A stretch of 64,000 bases of DNA from Oreohelix idahoensis (taxonomy: Eukaryota > Mollusca > Gastropoda > Stylommatophora > Oreohelicidae), in the NCBI GenBank assembly GCA_024509875.1, contig JAMPIV010000590.1, positions 356,954 through 420,953 on the forward strand, written 5' to 3'. The position numbers were made by a program, and so were the translations under genes. Shown piece by piece: positions 52,356-63,334 of the stretch; positions within the stretch are counted from its first letter, which is position 1, and every line of letters begins with the position of its first letter. The notes below the pieces were generated by a model, which was not told the origin of the DNA, ran no database searches, and was given only the letters and a program-made list of their open reading frames with translations.

Positions 52356-54576
52356 TGTCACGAAGTGGATTTAAGTTTATAGAGCGTAATGGTTACAACA
52401 CCGCTCTGGCGACCGGGTGATTCAGGATCAAACCCGGGCGACGGCATTTGAGGATTTTTCGTCGACTGGGATTTGGACTGGATTAACTCGAGACCTGGCG
52501 AGGACATTTGAAGGAGTGTCGTCGACCAGGGACTGGCGGCTCCTGAGCCGACCCAGCTCTAATGGGTACCTCCGAAAACGGCGAATATCTGCCTGAATGG
52601 CGAGGGACAATTGTCTCTGTACAAGAAAATAGGATACTCACGTAAAAATCAATGTCAGGTTAGACATTAATAATAACCTGAGATTTCGCCTCGAGTATTA
52701 GCGGGCTAACAAAACAAAAAAAAATAGTTTGTCTGAGTGTAAAGACAAGACACTAGTAAGAGAAAGTCTGAGCTGATAGATTTGTATGAGAACGATAGTG
52801 AATGTGGAAGATGAGGCATGTAACTTCGAGGGCGAGAAACGAGATTCACTCTCCCTCACCACTCGTGACTTTGTTAAGAGCTAAAGACTCACCACCTCTG
52901 ACTACCAAAAAGGAGATAAGGTTTCATTACAAGTCCACAGACACACTATACAGACAATTATATATATATACGTACAGTATAGTTATATATAGAGAGACTG
53001 ATCCAGTATGAAGTTTATAGTATATTTACACCACAAAAATAAATTACATATCAAATAAATAAATTGCGAGTTCGCACACCTGAAAAGAACAAATAATTAA
53101 AATGACAATTAATAAAATCCAACCCTTTCACCCAAATCATTCAACCTGCCTGGGGAAAATGAATTTGAGGATTACACACACAGTAGGTTGGTGGGGTCTC
53201 TAACTGCGAGCCACAACTCCTATTACCTCTTATTAATTATTAAAAAAAACAATCTAACACCACTGTCCAGCTGTAGACCTAACTAACTGTCTACACAACC
53301 TCTGCATGAACTTTCTGAAGTCCTACACTGCACATCACGAACACTGATCTACTAACTGACTTTTTCAGGGCAACCTCAGAAGCTGTCCTCTGCTCTGACT
53401 ATCTAACTCTTTATAACTTCTGTCTCTCCTCTCTAAGGAAGGAATGTTAATCCTATCTCCCTCCACGAATATTGCTGTTGATGACTTGGGCTTGAGACTC
53501 AGGTACTTGACTCGGACTGTGACTGCGTCACTTCTGACGAACTAAATTCGTTATCGGCCGACTGAACCCACTTAGGATTTAGGGGCAAACAGCATTATTA
53601 TGGCTGTGTAAAATTAGAACCAACCTCTAGGCAACGCGCCTTTTTGGGAGTGGTATATCGAGCTGAGAGCTCGGGATTTTAACGATGAACGCGTTCCCGC
53701 TGAAGCATGGGGGCTTCACTGCAAGAGAACGGCTAACTTCTCCTGGTGCAGACGTACTTGGCGCCTGTAACTACCGCGTCACCAATTTTCTTTCGTCTCT
53801 GCCGATGCCTCGACCCTTTCTACTCCTGAGAATGGCCGACTATCTTGGCAAACTGTGAGGCAAATTTCGCACCTCTCTCTGTGTGCCGTGAAAAATTGCC
53901 AATTTTCGAATTTCTCGCTTAAGAGCAGACGAATATGACTTAGATTTAACGGCTGATAATTCTGGAGACAAAGAGACCCGCTAATGACTAGATGAGGGTA
54001 TATATCATAAAAAATAGAACGCTATAACCCACGCCGTACGTCATCGCTTGGCGTCTCTCTGGAACCAATAATTTTGCCGGAAATTGTTAATAATTGACCC
54101 CGGCCAATTAGATTGTAAGCAAACTACTGAGTCATGTTTATTCTGATCGCGCACATCTTCCTTGCGTCATGTGAGATAATGTTACTACCATTGGCGTGAG
54201 CAAAATTAACTTTGATTCGTCGTAGTGCCCGGTTTTACGTACCTGGGTAGAGGTTCAACACCCACCGATCGATTTACCGGGTAGGGGTTATTAACGTCGG
54301 AAAATGTTCACCCGCCTAATAATACTCACGCGCCTACTACAATAAGAATGACCGCGATTATTTTACAAAGAAAAGCCTACGTGATCGCAATTACTTTAGA
54401 GAAAAGAAGACTGGTGCAAATCTTAACGTGATCACAATTAAAACCGACAGTCATCCCTTATGGAAACGCAATTAATTACCTATAGAAGAAGACTAAACTC
54501 AATTACTTACAGGACATAATTACCGGGAGAAAAAGAATGGGGCCTGTGAAAAAAAAAATCACAGTAACTCCTCACA
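52356..54576 (+). repeat. solo LTR C, target duplication ATGTG
   Basis: It begins TGTCACGAAGTGG and ends AGTAACTCCTCACA, with ATGTG at 52351-52355 and 54577-54581. It has no homology that I can see to LTR A or B and no coding motif. The SINE at 52385-52727 lies near its left end. A 2.2 kb solo LTR is the simplest reading. Confidence 0.8.
52385..52727 (+). repeat. tRNA-derived SINE with A-rich tail, second copy
   Basis: From GGTTACAACACCGCTCTGGC onward it is nearly the same as 36467-36800, including the two GTCGAC modules, ending in an A-rich tail. The first 20 bases of the head are altered, and I see no clear target duplication. Confidence 0.88.
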
Positions 54577-55132
54577 ATGTGTAAGCTGTAATACTTATTA
54601 CTTTATTAGAAAGTAATATTGTCATAATAAGTCGGCCCTGAAGCGATTATGTCACACCTGTCTGCCCACATGTGTCTTACAGACAGTAATCTCGTTATCT
54701 GTCGTATGAGTACGCAAAACTCCGTGTCTGCCTATCTGGGTTACCAACCGAGGCATCTTATCAGCGGTTCAATTTAAACACGCCGGCGACTATCTTATCT
54801 CAGTTGCTCACCGCAAGCCAGGATGATTCGGTAACAAACAGGTGACATCACAGTGAGGAGTGTCGAATGATTTGATAAAATCAAATATCTGCTAATTAGC
54901 AGAAAAATAACGAAGAAAGAAAGAACAAAAAGTGCGACAATTGACAGCACATAATAAAAATCAGTACCACAAATGTAACGATACTGCCGGAGAGAAACAA
55001 AGATCGATAGGGGCCGCCCCGTTTTGTCACATAAGTACATAATTGTATTCTACATAACTAGTAAAGGAACTACATTTTCAGGAGTCGGAGTCGGAAAATT
55101 ATTTGTCCACTCCACAACACTGATAGTATGTG

Positions 55133-55168
55133 TGTGCGTGTGTGTGTGTGTGTGGGGGGGGGGGGGGG
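55133..55168 (+). repeat. (TG)n followed by poly-G
   Basis: A TG run is followed by about 15 G bases. Confidence 0.9.
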
Positions 55169-56667
55169 AAATAAGGATGAAGAGTTTTTTTATGTGTTAG
55201 GGAGTGGGGATGAAATGTTTTTTATGAGTTTGCGAGTGGTGATAACTACTTTGTATGTGAATCGGAAGATCAAATATTGTATGTCTATGAGAAATGGCTG
55301 CCATCAATGGTGTCTATACCTTGTAGCGGTATTGATAAGGGTGGATTTAGGCTAAATGATAATGGTGCGCCACAATGCCAGGTACGTTAGCTCCGTATAA
55401 GATTGACGACCACTTGCCACCCCTATCGACACCTGGTATTAAAGTGCAAGATGTAGGTGTCTTCTCTGATTTTAGGATGTTGCTGTGTATGCGGTAGTAG
55501 AACAGTTCACAAGGTATAACACAGGCAACATGATGTGTAGAGTCATAGAAATGGTAACTTCGTTGTATGATTTTTTCCATTTATTGCACGCCACAAAACA
55601 GTCAGGATATTTATATCATCAACATAGTTCAACGAGTTCAGCATTCAAAATCATAGAGTTCTAGTTCGTGAAGCTGTATAAATAATATATATATATAAAT
55701 TCTGCAACAGTGTCAGCTGCAGATCATCACTGTTCATAGACAATAATAAATATTCCCTTCCTGATGCTAGCAGATCAGATGTATACAATCAGTCCGTTTA
55801 CTGTCTGCACGTGAATAGCATACATGGATTACAGGTCAGCTCGACCTTTATAACCTTCCTAAGTCTAACCATCTGACTTGGACGTGATCTCTGATATAAC
55901 GAATCCTGGAACACAGACAATAGTCTTGTTGGTCTAGAGCGACCCATATATATATAACTAGTTCAGGTATAAAGATACCGGTGACTTAATCCTAGTCAAA
56001 GTACCTCTCCATTTTGAATCACACAGGCGAGCAAAAAGGCGACAAAATGACGAACCTCTAGATGATAGCATAAAGTTCGATACAAGAGGAATTACCTTAT
56101 TTCGGAAAATCAACCATGAACATATGCCTCCAGGCAGGCTTGCATAATACTAGGAAATAGTCTAGTTAGCTAACTAACTCACAAAGACAATGTATTTCCC
56201 TCAGAAAATCACAAGACGCAGGTCGCGTCTGCTCGCGACTTAGACCATTTCTAAACTCCCCGAGCTGGCCGGAACAACAAACGAAAACCAGGTCGAGACA
56301 TGCGCAGAACGACAATCTCTGAGTCGCCGTTCACAATAAGACGATTCTAAGAACATTCGAGATAAAAGTCTTACACAGTCGCGCCTTTTATGGTCATGAA
56401 AAGAAGCGTTAAGAAAGGTTTCAGGCATCTACAACAGTTGACTGATACTACCAAATAAGGAGATATGGTCACGCTTCGTTCAAGAAATTATAGACCGAAC
56501 GTGTCTCTATACAAGAGAAGGTAAACTCCTAAAAAATAGCAGTATCAATATTTCGGGTTCTGTCCCTTTGACCGTAAATATATATAATACACACTTCAGT
56601 CAAAAAATGATCATACATACGAAAAATGATCATACAAACGAAAAATAATAATGATCCGTGCGTAACA
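55169..56667 (-). repeat. partial LTR D (start at 56667, other end unresolved)
   Basis: On the minus strand, TGTTACGCACGGATC starts at 56667 right after a polypurine tract, so an LTR must extend leftwards from there. An AATAAA (minus) at about 55578 might lie near its far end. I cannot place that end or find a target duplication; the left coordinate is a limit, not a boundary. Confidence 0.4.
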
Positions 56668-56774
56668 TTACCGCACCCTCCCGGGAAAAAAAAATGAAAC
56701 ATTTTTTTTAAAATCCTGGAGCCGGAAAAAAATCTAGGCTCCTAACGCACGTATGATGCGCGGATATATACCTA
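56668..56774 (-). other. 3' internal end and polypurine tract of an LTR element
   Basis: The minus strand reads TAGGTATA, CGTGCGTTAGGAGCCTAG, TTTCATTTTTTTTTCCCGGG, then AGGGTGCGGTAA. The same order (TAGGTATT, TGCGTTGTGAGCC, TTCCATTTTTTTTTCCCGGG, AGGTGTGGTAAGAC) precedes the 3' LTR of the element at 1989-11440. This is a related element whose upstream part is missing. Confidence 0.75.
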
Positions 56775-56902
56775 TGTAGTGGTATTGATGGTATTGTATG
56801 ATGGTGTTATTACTACCTGTAACTTGTATGAGGCCAGCTGTGAAGGCTCCTGAGATAAAATGTAGTTGAGAATTATCAGAAGGCCTTTCTTGCTACCACT
56901 AC
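56775..56902 (-). repeat. short terminal repeat (3' LTR) of the second Gmr1-like element
   Basis: 128 bp, starting TGTAGTGGTATTGATGG on plus and ending CTTGCTACCACTAC; the ends are inverted copies of each other (GTAGTGG / CCACTAC). It equals 63207-63334. Confidence 0.85.
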
Positions 56903-58655
56903 GACCTCACACTTAATTTTTTTTTTTCTTAATGAATGTGGCTACGTAAAGTGTCTAGGGTAATGATGTGTAATGTGGTGTGTTAGTTATAAATACACCC
57001 ACAGACATTTAAGAAGACTAATAAGATTAACAAGTGTTAAAATACACTGAACTAACTCACGTGTATAAAGTTTTTGATATAATTATATTACATTTATTTG
57101 TTCTGGATCAAGTTTTATTTTGACCAGAACTTGTTTTAAAAGAAGGATTGAAAATTTATGAAAAAAAATGCATGGAATGTTACATAATAAATGCAGGAGT
57201 GTACATATTTAAGTACTAGACTAGTTAGTTTTATTTAAAAAAAAAGTTCGAGTAGTCATCTCTTTGGGAGGATAGTTACTGTTTGTGCTGTTGGGGTGGC
57301 CTCATCACACCTGTCTATATTGACTACACATTGTCCAGAAAATGGTGGGAATTTTTATGGGGATATTAGTCACTACCAATAGTTGGTGAATGTCCAGCAG
57401 ACCAGAGGCTCACTCATCTTTTTGTAGCTCTGGTGCTGAAAACTTGCGGTCCCACCTCTCCGTGCTGGCGGGCAATAATGGTGGTCTCTGTCACAAGAAC
57501 TGCACAGATACACTCGAGTAAAGTCACCCACCGAATAGACTCTGCTTTGTTGTCGATAGAAAACTCACAGCTCAGATTATGAATACATAACACAGAATTG
57601 CTAGCAAAACTCAGCTGAGCTGCTGGCTATAGTATGGCGTCCCTAAATTTATTCACTGTCTTTCATATGGGAAAACTCCACACTTTAAAATCTGTGTCTA
57701 ACACTGAACAATTATTGAAGAATGACCCCACTTTCGCGTCTGAGCGCTAATGATATGATTGTCTGTGGCCAATCACTGCCTAGTTGTACTTTAAATTTCA
57801 AATTTCTACACTAAAGTCATTTCAGTCATGCTTCAGTCAAGTATGGATGGTTATCTGTTAGTCTGTCCGTCTCTACTTGTGTTTCTAAAAAAATGTGCTT
57901 GATTTTTGAAGCAACCTTTCTCTCCCCTTAAAATTTTGTCGTAAAAAGTTATATTTAGACACAGCTACCGCTCAAAAACCCTCTCCTCCATAATAAGTAA
58001 CTTTGAACACCTGTTCCCAAGGTCGTGTTTTTGTGTGCAAATTGTGACACTTTTAGATTCAATATAGTCTAGCGATGATGTGAACTACACTGTCTTTTGT
58101 CATTATCTTCAATATTATCTATCCGTTTGTAAAATTAAGATCATATTATTTCATTGCTCAGAATAGGCCATCCGGCCAGCTAATTTTTATATTCCTAACA
58201 TTAATATTAAGAAAAATTACTTTTTAAATTTTTGTAATATTCCTAACATCTGCGTTCTTCCGCTCAAATTCAAATCAAGCGCTTGGTATCGCAAAACGTC
58301 CAATTCCGTACCTCGTGTCAATTTGGGGGACTTGAATTTTTTTACTTTCATCCATTTCCCCCCCCATTGCGTCTCCTTAGCCTTTCCAGTCATATTTTTT
58401 TTTTCTTTTGATCCGCCGTTCCCCTCCTGTCTAGCAAGTCAATTTTATGGAGGGTGATGACCCGCGGTCTAGGCGATCATGTACATCAGCAGCCTACGCA
58501 TTATGTTTTTATCCTTAAATGTTATCTTTTGAGTATTTTACCGTTGTATCTCTGTCAATTTCACTACACATCTCCCCACTTGAAAACATGCCTATGGCAA
58601 GTTCCAAAACCAGCGATACACATAGGTAAAATTACTCCTCACGTCTGCCACTACT
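56903..58655 (-). other. 3' untranslated region of the second Gmr1-like element
   Basis: About 1.75 kb without a frame lies between the RNase H stop and the 3' terminal repeat. T- and A-runs occur at 56919-56930, 57161-57168 and 58391-58398. Nothing else is recognised. Confidence 0.6.
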
Positions 58656-59669
58656 CTAATTTTGATCACAGGGGTGCCGACTGAGGAAATCTGCACCGAC
58701 ATTCAATTTGCCTGGGATATATTGGATACTGAACTGATAAGGTTGAAGCAATAAAGACCACCTCAGCAATCTTGCGTTTTCATGCTTAGCCTGAGACAAG
58801 AACACGAGAGGCTGATGATCCGTCTCCACCACAAATGTCCTACCATATAGATAGATTTGAAACTTCTTTATTGCCCAGATTAATGCTAAACATTCTTTTT
58901 CGCTTGTGGAGTATCCTTGTTCCGCCTTATTCAATTTACGGCTTGCATAAGCGACTGGTTTCAGTTCCCCATCAGGTGAAGATGATCTTTGCAACAAAGC
59001 CCCTCCGAGTCCCACATTACTTGCATCGGTTCTTAAGACAAAGTCCTGTGTCAAATCAGGCAGTTTGAGAATAGGCTTGCTAGTGAGTTTTTCCTTTAAC
59101 TCTTGGAACGCTAGTTCACATTGTGCAGTCCAAATAATTTTATCTGGAAGTCCCTTGCGAGTCAGATCAGTCAGAGGAGCACAAATAGCGTTAAAATTCT
59201 TGATGTATTTCTGATAAAATCCGCATAACGACACAAATGATCGCACGTCTTTTTTTGTTTGCGGCCTAGGTGCTCTCTGCAGTTTTTCCAAGTTCTTAGG
59301 ATCAGGGGTCATATTACCCTGATATACAGTGTGCCCCAAGAATTCCAACTCTTTGCATCCAATACAACATTTTGTTGGCCTAGCAGTTAAGTTCGCCTCC
59401 CGAAGTCTATCAAACAACATCTCCAGAGCTTCAATGTGTTCTTCAAATGTCTCGGTGGCGACGAGAATATCATCCATGAAATTTGTGATACATGGGTTAT
59501 TCAGGGGGTCCAACAATTTTCGCATCATCCTTGAAAACACACTCGGAGCATTTTTCAGTCCGAATGGTAGCATATTGAATTCATAATGTCCATCCGAAGT
59601 GCTAAAAGCCAAATAAGGTCTCACTTCAGGCTTCACTGGGATCTGGTAATAGCCTTTACTAAGATCCAC
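58656..59669 (-). CDS. pol: RT C-terminal part and RNase H (second Gmr1-like element)
   Basis: The 337-residue minus frame starts in RT motif A (MDLSKGYYQIPV, where the first Met replaces the usual position before the catalytic Asp). It carries FNMLPFGLKNAPSVFSRMMR and the catalytic FMDD in NFMDDILVATE. The connection (SFVSLCGFYQKYIKNFNAIC) and RNase H follow: VLRTDASNVGLGGALL, KECLALIWAIKKF, VETDHQPL, ending GADFLSRHPCDQN. It is separated from the preceding frame by a break in an A5 run near 59688. No integrase follows. Confidence 0.9.
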   Translation of the reverse strand: MDLSKGYYQIPVKPEVRPYLAFSTSDGHYEFNMLPFGLKNAPSVFSRMMRKLLDPLNNPCITNFMDDILVATETFEEHIEALEMLFDRLREANLTARPTKCCIGCKELEFLGHTVYQGNMTPDPKNLEKLQRAPRPQTKKDVRSFVSLCGFYQKYIKNFNAICAPLTDLTRKGLPDKIIWTAQCELAFQELKEKLTSKPILKLPDLTQDFVLRTDASNVGLGGALLQRSSSPDGELKPVAYASRKLNKAEQGYSTSEKECLALIWAIKKFQIYLYGRTFVVETDHQPLVFLSQAKHENARLLRWSLLLQPYQFSIQYIPGKLNVGADFLSRHPCDQN

Positions 59670-61314
59670 CTTTGAAAAGTATTTTTGCCTTGTTCAGTCT
59701 GGCAAATAGCTGTTTTGTGTCTGGTAATGGATCCACTTGTCCTTCTGTGACAGCATTCAGTTTCCTGTAATCTATGCACAGTCTGTGTTCCCCAGACGGT
59801 TTCCTCAACAAAACGACACTAGAACTAAAAGATGATTCACTGTGCGAAATAATCCCCTCCTTCAATAAATAATCTATTTCTTCCTTTAATGCCTTCTCCT
59901 TCGCGAACGGAATAGAATAGGCTCTCATACAGATTGGGTTTGAGTCTACCAGTTTCATGTCATACTGTAGCAAATTTGTATGGCCTGGTTTATCTGTTAA
60001 TACATCTGTATGTTCCTCCAGAACCTTTTGAACTCTCTCCCTCTGGTTTTTAGTCAGGTGCTTACTGACTTTTACCTGTGCTGCTGTTTCACAAGGATGT
60101 AATGGGTATTCATGTGAGGTGAGTGGTTCCTTTTGCATCTGGGTTGCAATAGCTAAGGTCAATAAGGGGGTGCTTTCCTGGAGTGGTCTGTCCAGATACT
60201 TCTTTAACAGGTTTACATGATAAACTTTTTCCTTCCCCTTTTTGTCAATTTTATAGTTTGTTCTAGACACCTTCTCTAGAACCGTATATGGACCTTGCCA
60301 ACCAATTTGTAATTTATTCTGGCTTCCGGGTAGTAAAAGCAGCACCTTCTCTCCGACTGCCAGTTCCCTGTCCTTTGCCTTCCTATTAAAATATGCTGCA
60401 TGTTTCTTCCTGGCTTGTTTCAAATTATCATTTGCCAGTTTCCATCCAGCTTTCAAACGAGTGGTCAGTTCGTTCACATATTGATAAGATGAGGTAACAG
60501 TCTCTTCCGCCTTCTCATCTGTCCAGGTCCTTAATAGGGCCTCTAATGGACCTTTTATTGGCCTCCCAAATAGCAGAGTTGCGGGAGCCATCCCGGTTGA
60601 ACTATGTGGTACCTCCCGGTACGCAAACAATGCGGCGGGCAGGAATTGATCCCACAGATCCGTTTTTTCGTGTGCCAGCTTTCTCAGGATAGAAATGAGA
60701 GTCCCATTGAACCTCTCTACCTGGCCGTTCCCTTGTGGATGGTACGGACTACAATGAAAGTGCCTGGCTTGAAATAGCTTAAAAACTTCTTCCGTTAGTT
60801 TCCCCTTGAACTGAGAACCATTATCCGTCAAGATTTGATGCGGGAATCCTAATCGGGTAAATATTGTAAGTAGTGCCTCTGCTACATGTTTTGAATCAAT
60901 TGATGGCAGGGCTACCGCCTCTCCCCACATAGAACAAGTGTCCACCAGAGTAAGGATGTAACTGTTCCTCCTCTTGGTCCGAGTGAGAGGTCCTACAATA
61001 TCCACTGCAACCCTCTCAAAAGGTGTTCCCACTATGGGCATTTCCCCTAGAGTTGCAGGAGCAGTCCAGTGCTTTGGAGCTACCCTTTGACATTCTGGGC
61101 AGGATTTGACATATCTTTTTATATCCTCCGTTATCCCTGGCCAGAAGTAATGACAAGCTATACGCTGTCCTGTGGCGCTGATCCCCATGTGACCACTGAA
61201 GGGGATTGCATGTCCGAGTTCCATCACTTTCTCTCTATATGCAATGGGAAGAACCAGCTGGTTGTGACCATTTGTTCCAGTTCCGGCCTTCCTGTATAAG
61301 AGTTTGTTCTTCAT
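59659..61314 (-). CDS. pol: integrase and RT N-terminal part (second Gmr1-like element)
   Basis: The 551-residue minus frame opens with the integrase zinc-binding region (H...HMGIS, then SCPECQ), followed by the catalytic core: FERVAVDIVGPL, ILTDNGSQFKGK and GNGQVERFNGTL, with 35 residues between the second Asp and the Glu. A GPY motif (IGWQGPYTVLEKV) closes the integrase. A linker with VLEEHTDVLTDKPGHT precedes the RT fingers (VVLLRKPSGEHRLCIDYRKL). The frame ends at a false tail after a homopolymer shift near 59688. Integrase and RT are therefore in one frame with integrase first. The ATG at 61314 is internal to the polyprotein. Confidence 0.92.
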   Translation of the reverse strand: MKNKLLYRKAGTGTNGHNQLVLPIAYREKVMELGHAIPFSGHMGISATGQRIACHYFWPGITEDIKRYVKSCPECQRVAPKHWTAPATLGEMPIVGTPFERVAVDIVGPLTRTKRRNSYILTLVDTCSMWGEAVALPSIDSKHVAEALLTIFTRLGFPHQILTDNGSQFKGKLTEEVFKLFQARHFHCSPYHPQGNGQVERFNGTLISILRKLAHEKTDLWDQFLPAALFAYREVPHSSTGMAPATLLFGRPIKGPLEALLRTWTDEKAEETVTSSYQYVNELTTRLKAGWKLANDNLKQARKKHAAYFNRKAKDRELAVGEKVLLLLPGSQNKLQIGWQGPYTVLEKVSRTNYKIDKKGKEKVYHVNLLKKYLDRPLQESTPLLTLAIATQMQKEPLTSHEYPLHPCETAAQVKVSKHLTKNQRERVQKVLEEHTDVLTDKPGHTNLLQYDMKLVDSNPICMRAYSIPFAKEKALKEEIDYLLKEGIISHSESSFSSSVVLLRKPSGEHRLCIDYRKLNAVTEGQVDPLPDTKQLFARLNKAKILFKGGS

Positions 61315-61507
61315 GAAATATTCCCCCTTGCTCGGAGGTGTGTGGCATTTGGGTAATTTTTTTAAAACCTGGCTGGAGTGTCCTATCCTCAGCCTGCGCC
61401 TTCCTCATCTCCTCTGGATGAGCATTTATAGGTTCACCTTCTTCCTCCTTCTTCTGTGACCTGGTCTGCACTGTCGCCATGATCACAGGTCTCTCGGGAT
61501 TCCCCAA
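61235..61507 (-). CDS. pol: protease-integrase linker frame
   Basis: The minus frame MGNPERPVIMATVQTRSQKK (ATG 61507) continues with an E- and K-rich stretch. It overlaps the protease frame at its start and the integrase frame at its end, so it is the middle piece of a polyprotein cut by two frame shifts (near 61515, at a G4 run, and near 61320). No domain of its own is evident. Confidence 0.6.
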   Translation of the reverse strand: MGNPERPVIMATVQTRSQKKEEEGEPINAHPEEMRKAQAEDRTLQPGFKKITQMPHTSEQGGIFHEEQTLIQEGRNWNKWSQPAGSSHCI

Positions 61508-62049
61508 GAAGACGTATCTAACCCCAATATCAGAGGGTAGATTGGTTCATCTATCACTGCTGCTCTGATTTCTCCTTCCACATAGCGAATTTTCACCGTT
61601 ATCCTTGCGATGGGAAGTGTCATGAGTGGTATGTCCTTAGTCGCCCCTTGTATTTCCACTGTTTCTGTGGTATACTGACTTGGGTCCACTAGGCTAGACT
61701 TCACAACTGAATCATAATCCAAACCTGTATCATAAAGGCACCTTATGGTGACCCCATTACAAATAACATCCTCACAAACTGGGGGGTGATAAGGTTCCTG
61801 TTGTCCCTTAGGATTAACCTTTAATCTTTGCGTCCCCGACTTCATTGCAGCAATGTTTGAAGGTTTCCTTCTACAAAATTCGGTGTTATGGTTATCCTTC
61901 TTGCACCATTTACACCATCTTTTTCCTTGGTTCAACGGTTTTCTTTCATTGAACTTTTGGTCATTGAACTGTGAGTTTCTGGCGCGATAGTCATTTCTTG
62001 GCCGCTCAAAAGTTTGTCCTACCTTTATTTCCCTGCTCTCTATTATCAA
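61483..62049 (-). CDS. nucleocapsid zinc knuckle and aspartic protease
   Basis: The 188-residue minus frame contains CKWCKKDNHNTEFC, a CX2CX4HX4C zinc knuckle, then a retropepsin: CLYDTGLDYDSVV with the catalytic DTG and YPLILGLD with the closing hydrophobic-G motif. Its start overlaps the end of gag by 44 bp in another frame, which could be a programmed shift or a decay event. The C-terminus after LILG is frame-shifted. Confidence 0.85.
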   Translation of the reverse strand: MIIESREIKVGQTFERPRNDYRARNSQFNDQKFNERKPLNQGKRWCKWCKKDNHNTEFCRRKPSNIAAMKSGTQRLKVNPKGQQEPYHPPVCEDVICNGVTIRCLYDTGLDYDSVVKSSLVDPSQYTTETVEIQGATKDIPLMTLPIARITVKIRYVEGEIRAAVIDEPIYPLILGLDTSSWGIPRDL

Positions 62050-62990
62050 ATTTATTAAATTGCTGTGGAGCTTTAAAATTGTCTATGTGCTTCTTCTTAG
62101 CACCACTTACCTCTGCCTGGGCTGCCTGATACCTCTCAGCAACATTTAAAATTTCCCCCAACTTCTCTGCACCCTGTTCCATGAGAAATTTTCTCATGTC
62201 TGGAGCCATGGACTCTCTCAATTGCTCAATCATGATCATTTCTTTAAGATCTTGGGTCTTCCCCAGAGCCGTCCATTTCTCCAAATAGGTTTCTAGTCTG
62301 GCAGAGAATTGGTGGTATGTCTCCCCAGACAACAGTTTGGCATTTCTAAATCTCTTACGATAAAATTCACCATTCTTCTCGTACCTTAATAACAAAGCCT
62401 GCTTTAACATGTCATAATTGTCTTGGTCTTCCCTGTTCATTTTGGCAAATACTTCATAAGAAGCACCCCTCAATCCCTGTGATAGCTTTAAACTCCACCT
62501 CTCTCTCTCTAACCCATATGTAGTAGCTAATAACTCAAAACGTCCTAGGTACCCCTCTATGTCATCGTCTTTTTCAACAAAATGGTCTAAATGAAACCCC
62601 ATAGCTGAGTTTGAGGCTCCCATACTGGGCGTAGCATCTGAGGCAAAAGGGCTGGCACCATTTTCAGGGGCCGGGCCTTGTAATTCCAGCTCCCTTAGTC
62701 GTAATTCGTGCTCCCTCTGCAACCTTCTATCTTCAGCCTCCCTTTCGGCAGTCAACCTTTTTTTCCTCTGCCTCCCTTTGCTGTCGTTTTTCTTCTGCCT
62801 CAATCTGCAGCCTCTTAATTTCTCTATCAGCCTCAATTTGTAACCTCTTCTCTTCAGCTACCTTTCTATCTTCCCTTTCAATATATTTATCACATTCAGT
62901 CGTTACGTATTGAATTAAAATTTGACCATCCATCCCCATCTCCTTCGCAGTGAGCACAGCAGCTGATCTAAACTTTGCTAGCTCTGCCAT
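62006..62990 (-). pseudogene. gag: gag of the second Gmr1-like element, one shift
   Basis: The likely start is the ATG at 62990 (MAELAKFRSAAVLTAKEMGM); the upstream ATG at 63044 adds an unrelated leader. A coiled coil of EEKRLQIEADREIKRLQ type follows. At the A7 run (T7 on plus at 62758-62764) the frame shifts into 62836-62006, which continues the coiled coil and then the capsid-like domain (MGFHLDHFVEKDDDIEGYLG, WSLKLSQGLRGASYEVFAKM, FRNAKLLSGETYHQFSARLE). It ends at TGA 62006-62008 next to the zinc-knuckle frame. Order and similarity to 35716 are clear. Confidence 0.88.
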
Positions 62991-63184
62991 ACTTTTTGGA
63001 CAATATAATAATATACAAGATAAATCTCTAACCAGTAAATACACTAAGTACTTCTAATTACTATGAAGATTCACCAACTTTTATCTGCAGGGACACTTTT
63101 AATTTTAAAGGAAATTTTACAATTTATTTCCCTACTTTTATTTCTCCCACCAGGAGATCCTAATTTTACTGTTGGGCTAATTAT

Positions 63185-63206
63185 CCCTGGACAAGACCCC
63201 AATTTA
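63185..63206 (-). promoter_or_regulatory. putative primer binding site
   Basis: Reading the minus strand inward from the 5' terminal repeat: TAAAT then TGGGGTCTTGTCCAGGGAT. It resembles the site after the LTR at 35424. Confidence 0.6.
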
Positions 63207-63334
63207 TGTAGTGGTATTGATGGTATTGTATGATGGTGTTATTACTACCTGTAACTTGTATGAGGCCAGCTGTGAAGGCTCCTGAGATAAAATGTAGTTG
63301 AGAATTATCAGAAGGCCTTTCTTGCTACCACTAC
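63207..63334 (-). repeat. short terminal repeat (5' LTR) of the second Gmr1-like element
   Basis: This appears identical to 56775-56902. Confidence 0.85.

Larger units (their letters stand above)
56775..63334 (-). mobile_element. second Gmr1-like LTR element, minus strand
   Basis: Two 128-bp direct repeats, apparently identical, bound 6.56 kb. On the minus strand the order is primer site, gag with zinc knuckle, protease (DTG), integrase, RT, RNase H, 3' UTR. Integrase before RT again marks it as Gmr1-like. It differs clearly from the element at 1989 in LTR length, protease and nucleocapsid. No matching target duplication is found (ATACC/TA on the left, GGGGT on the right). The coding frames are broken at several homopolymers. 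Confidence 0.85.
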
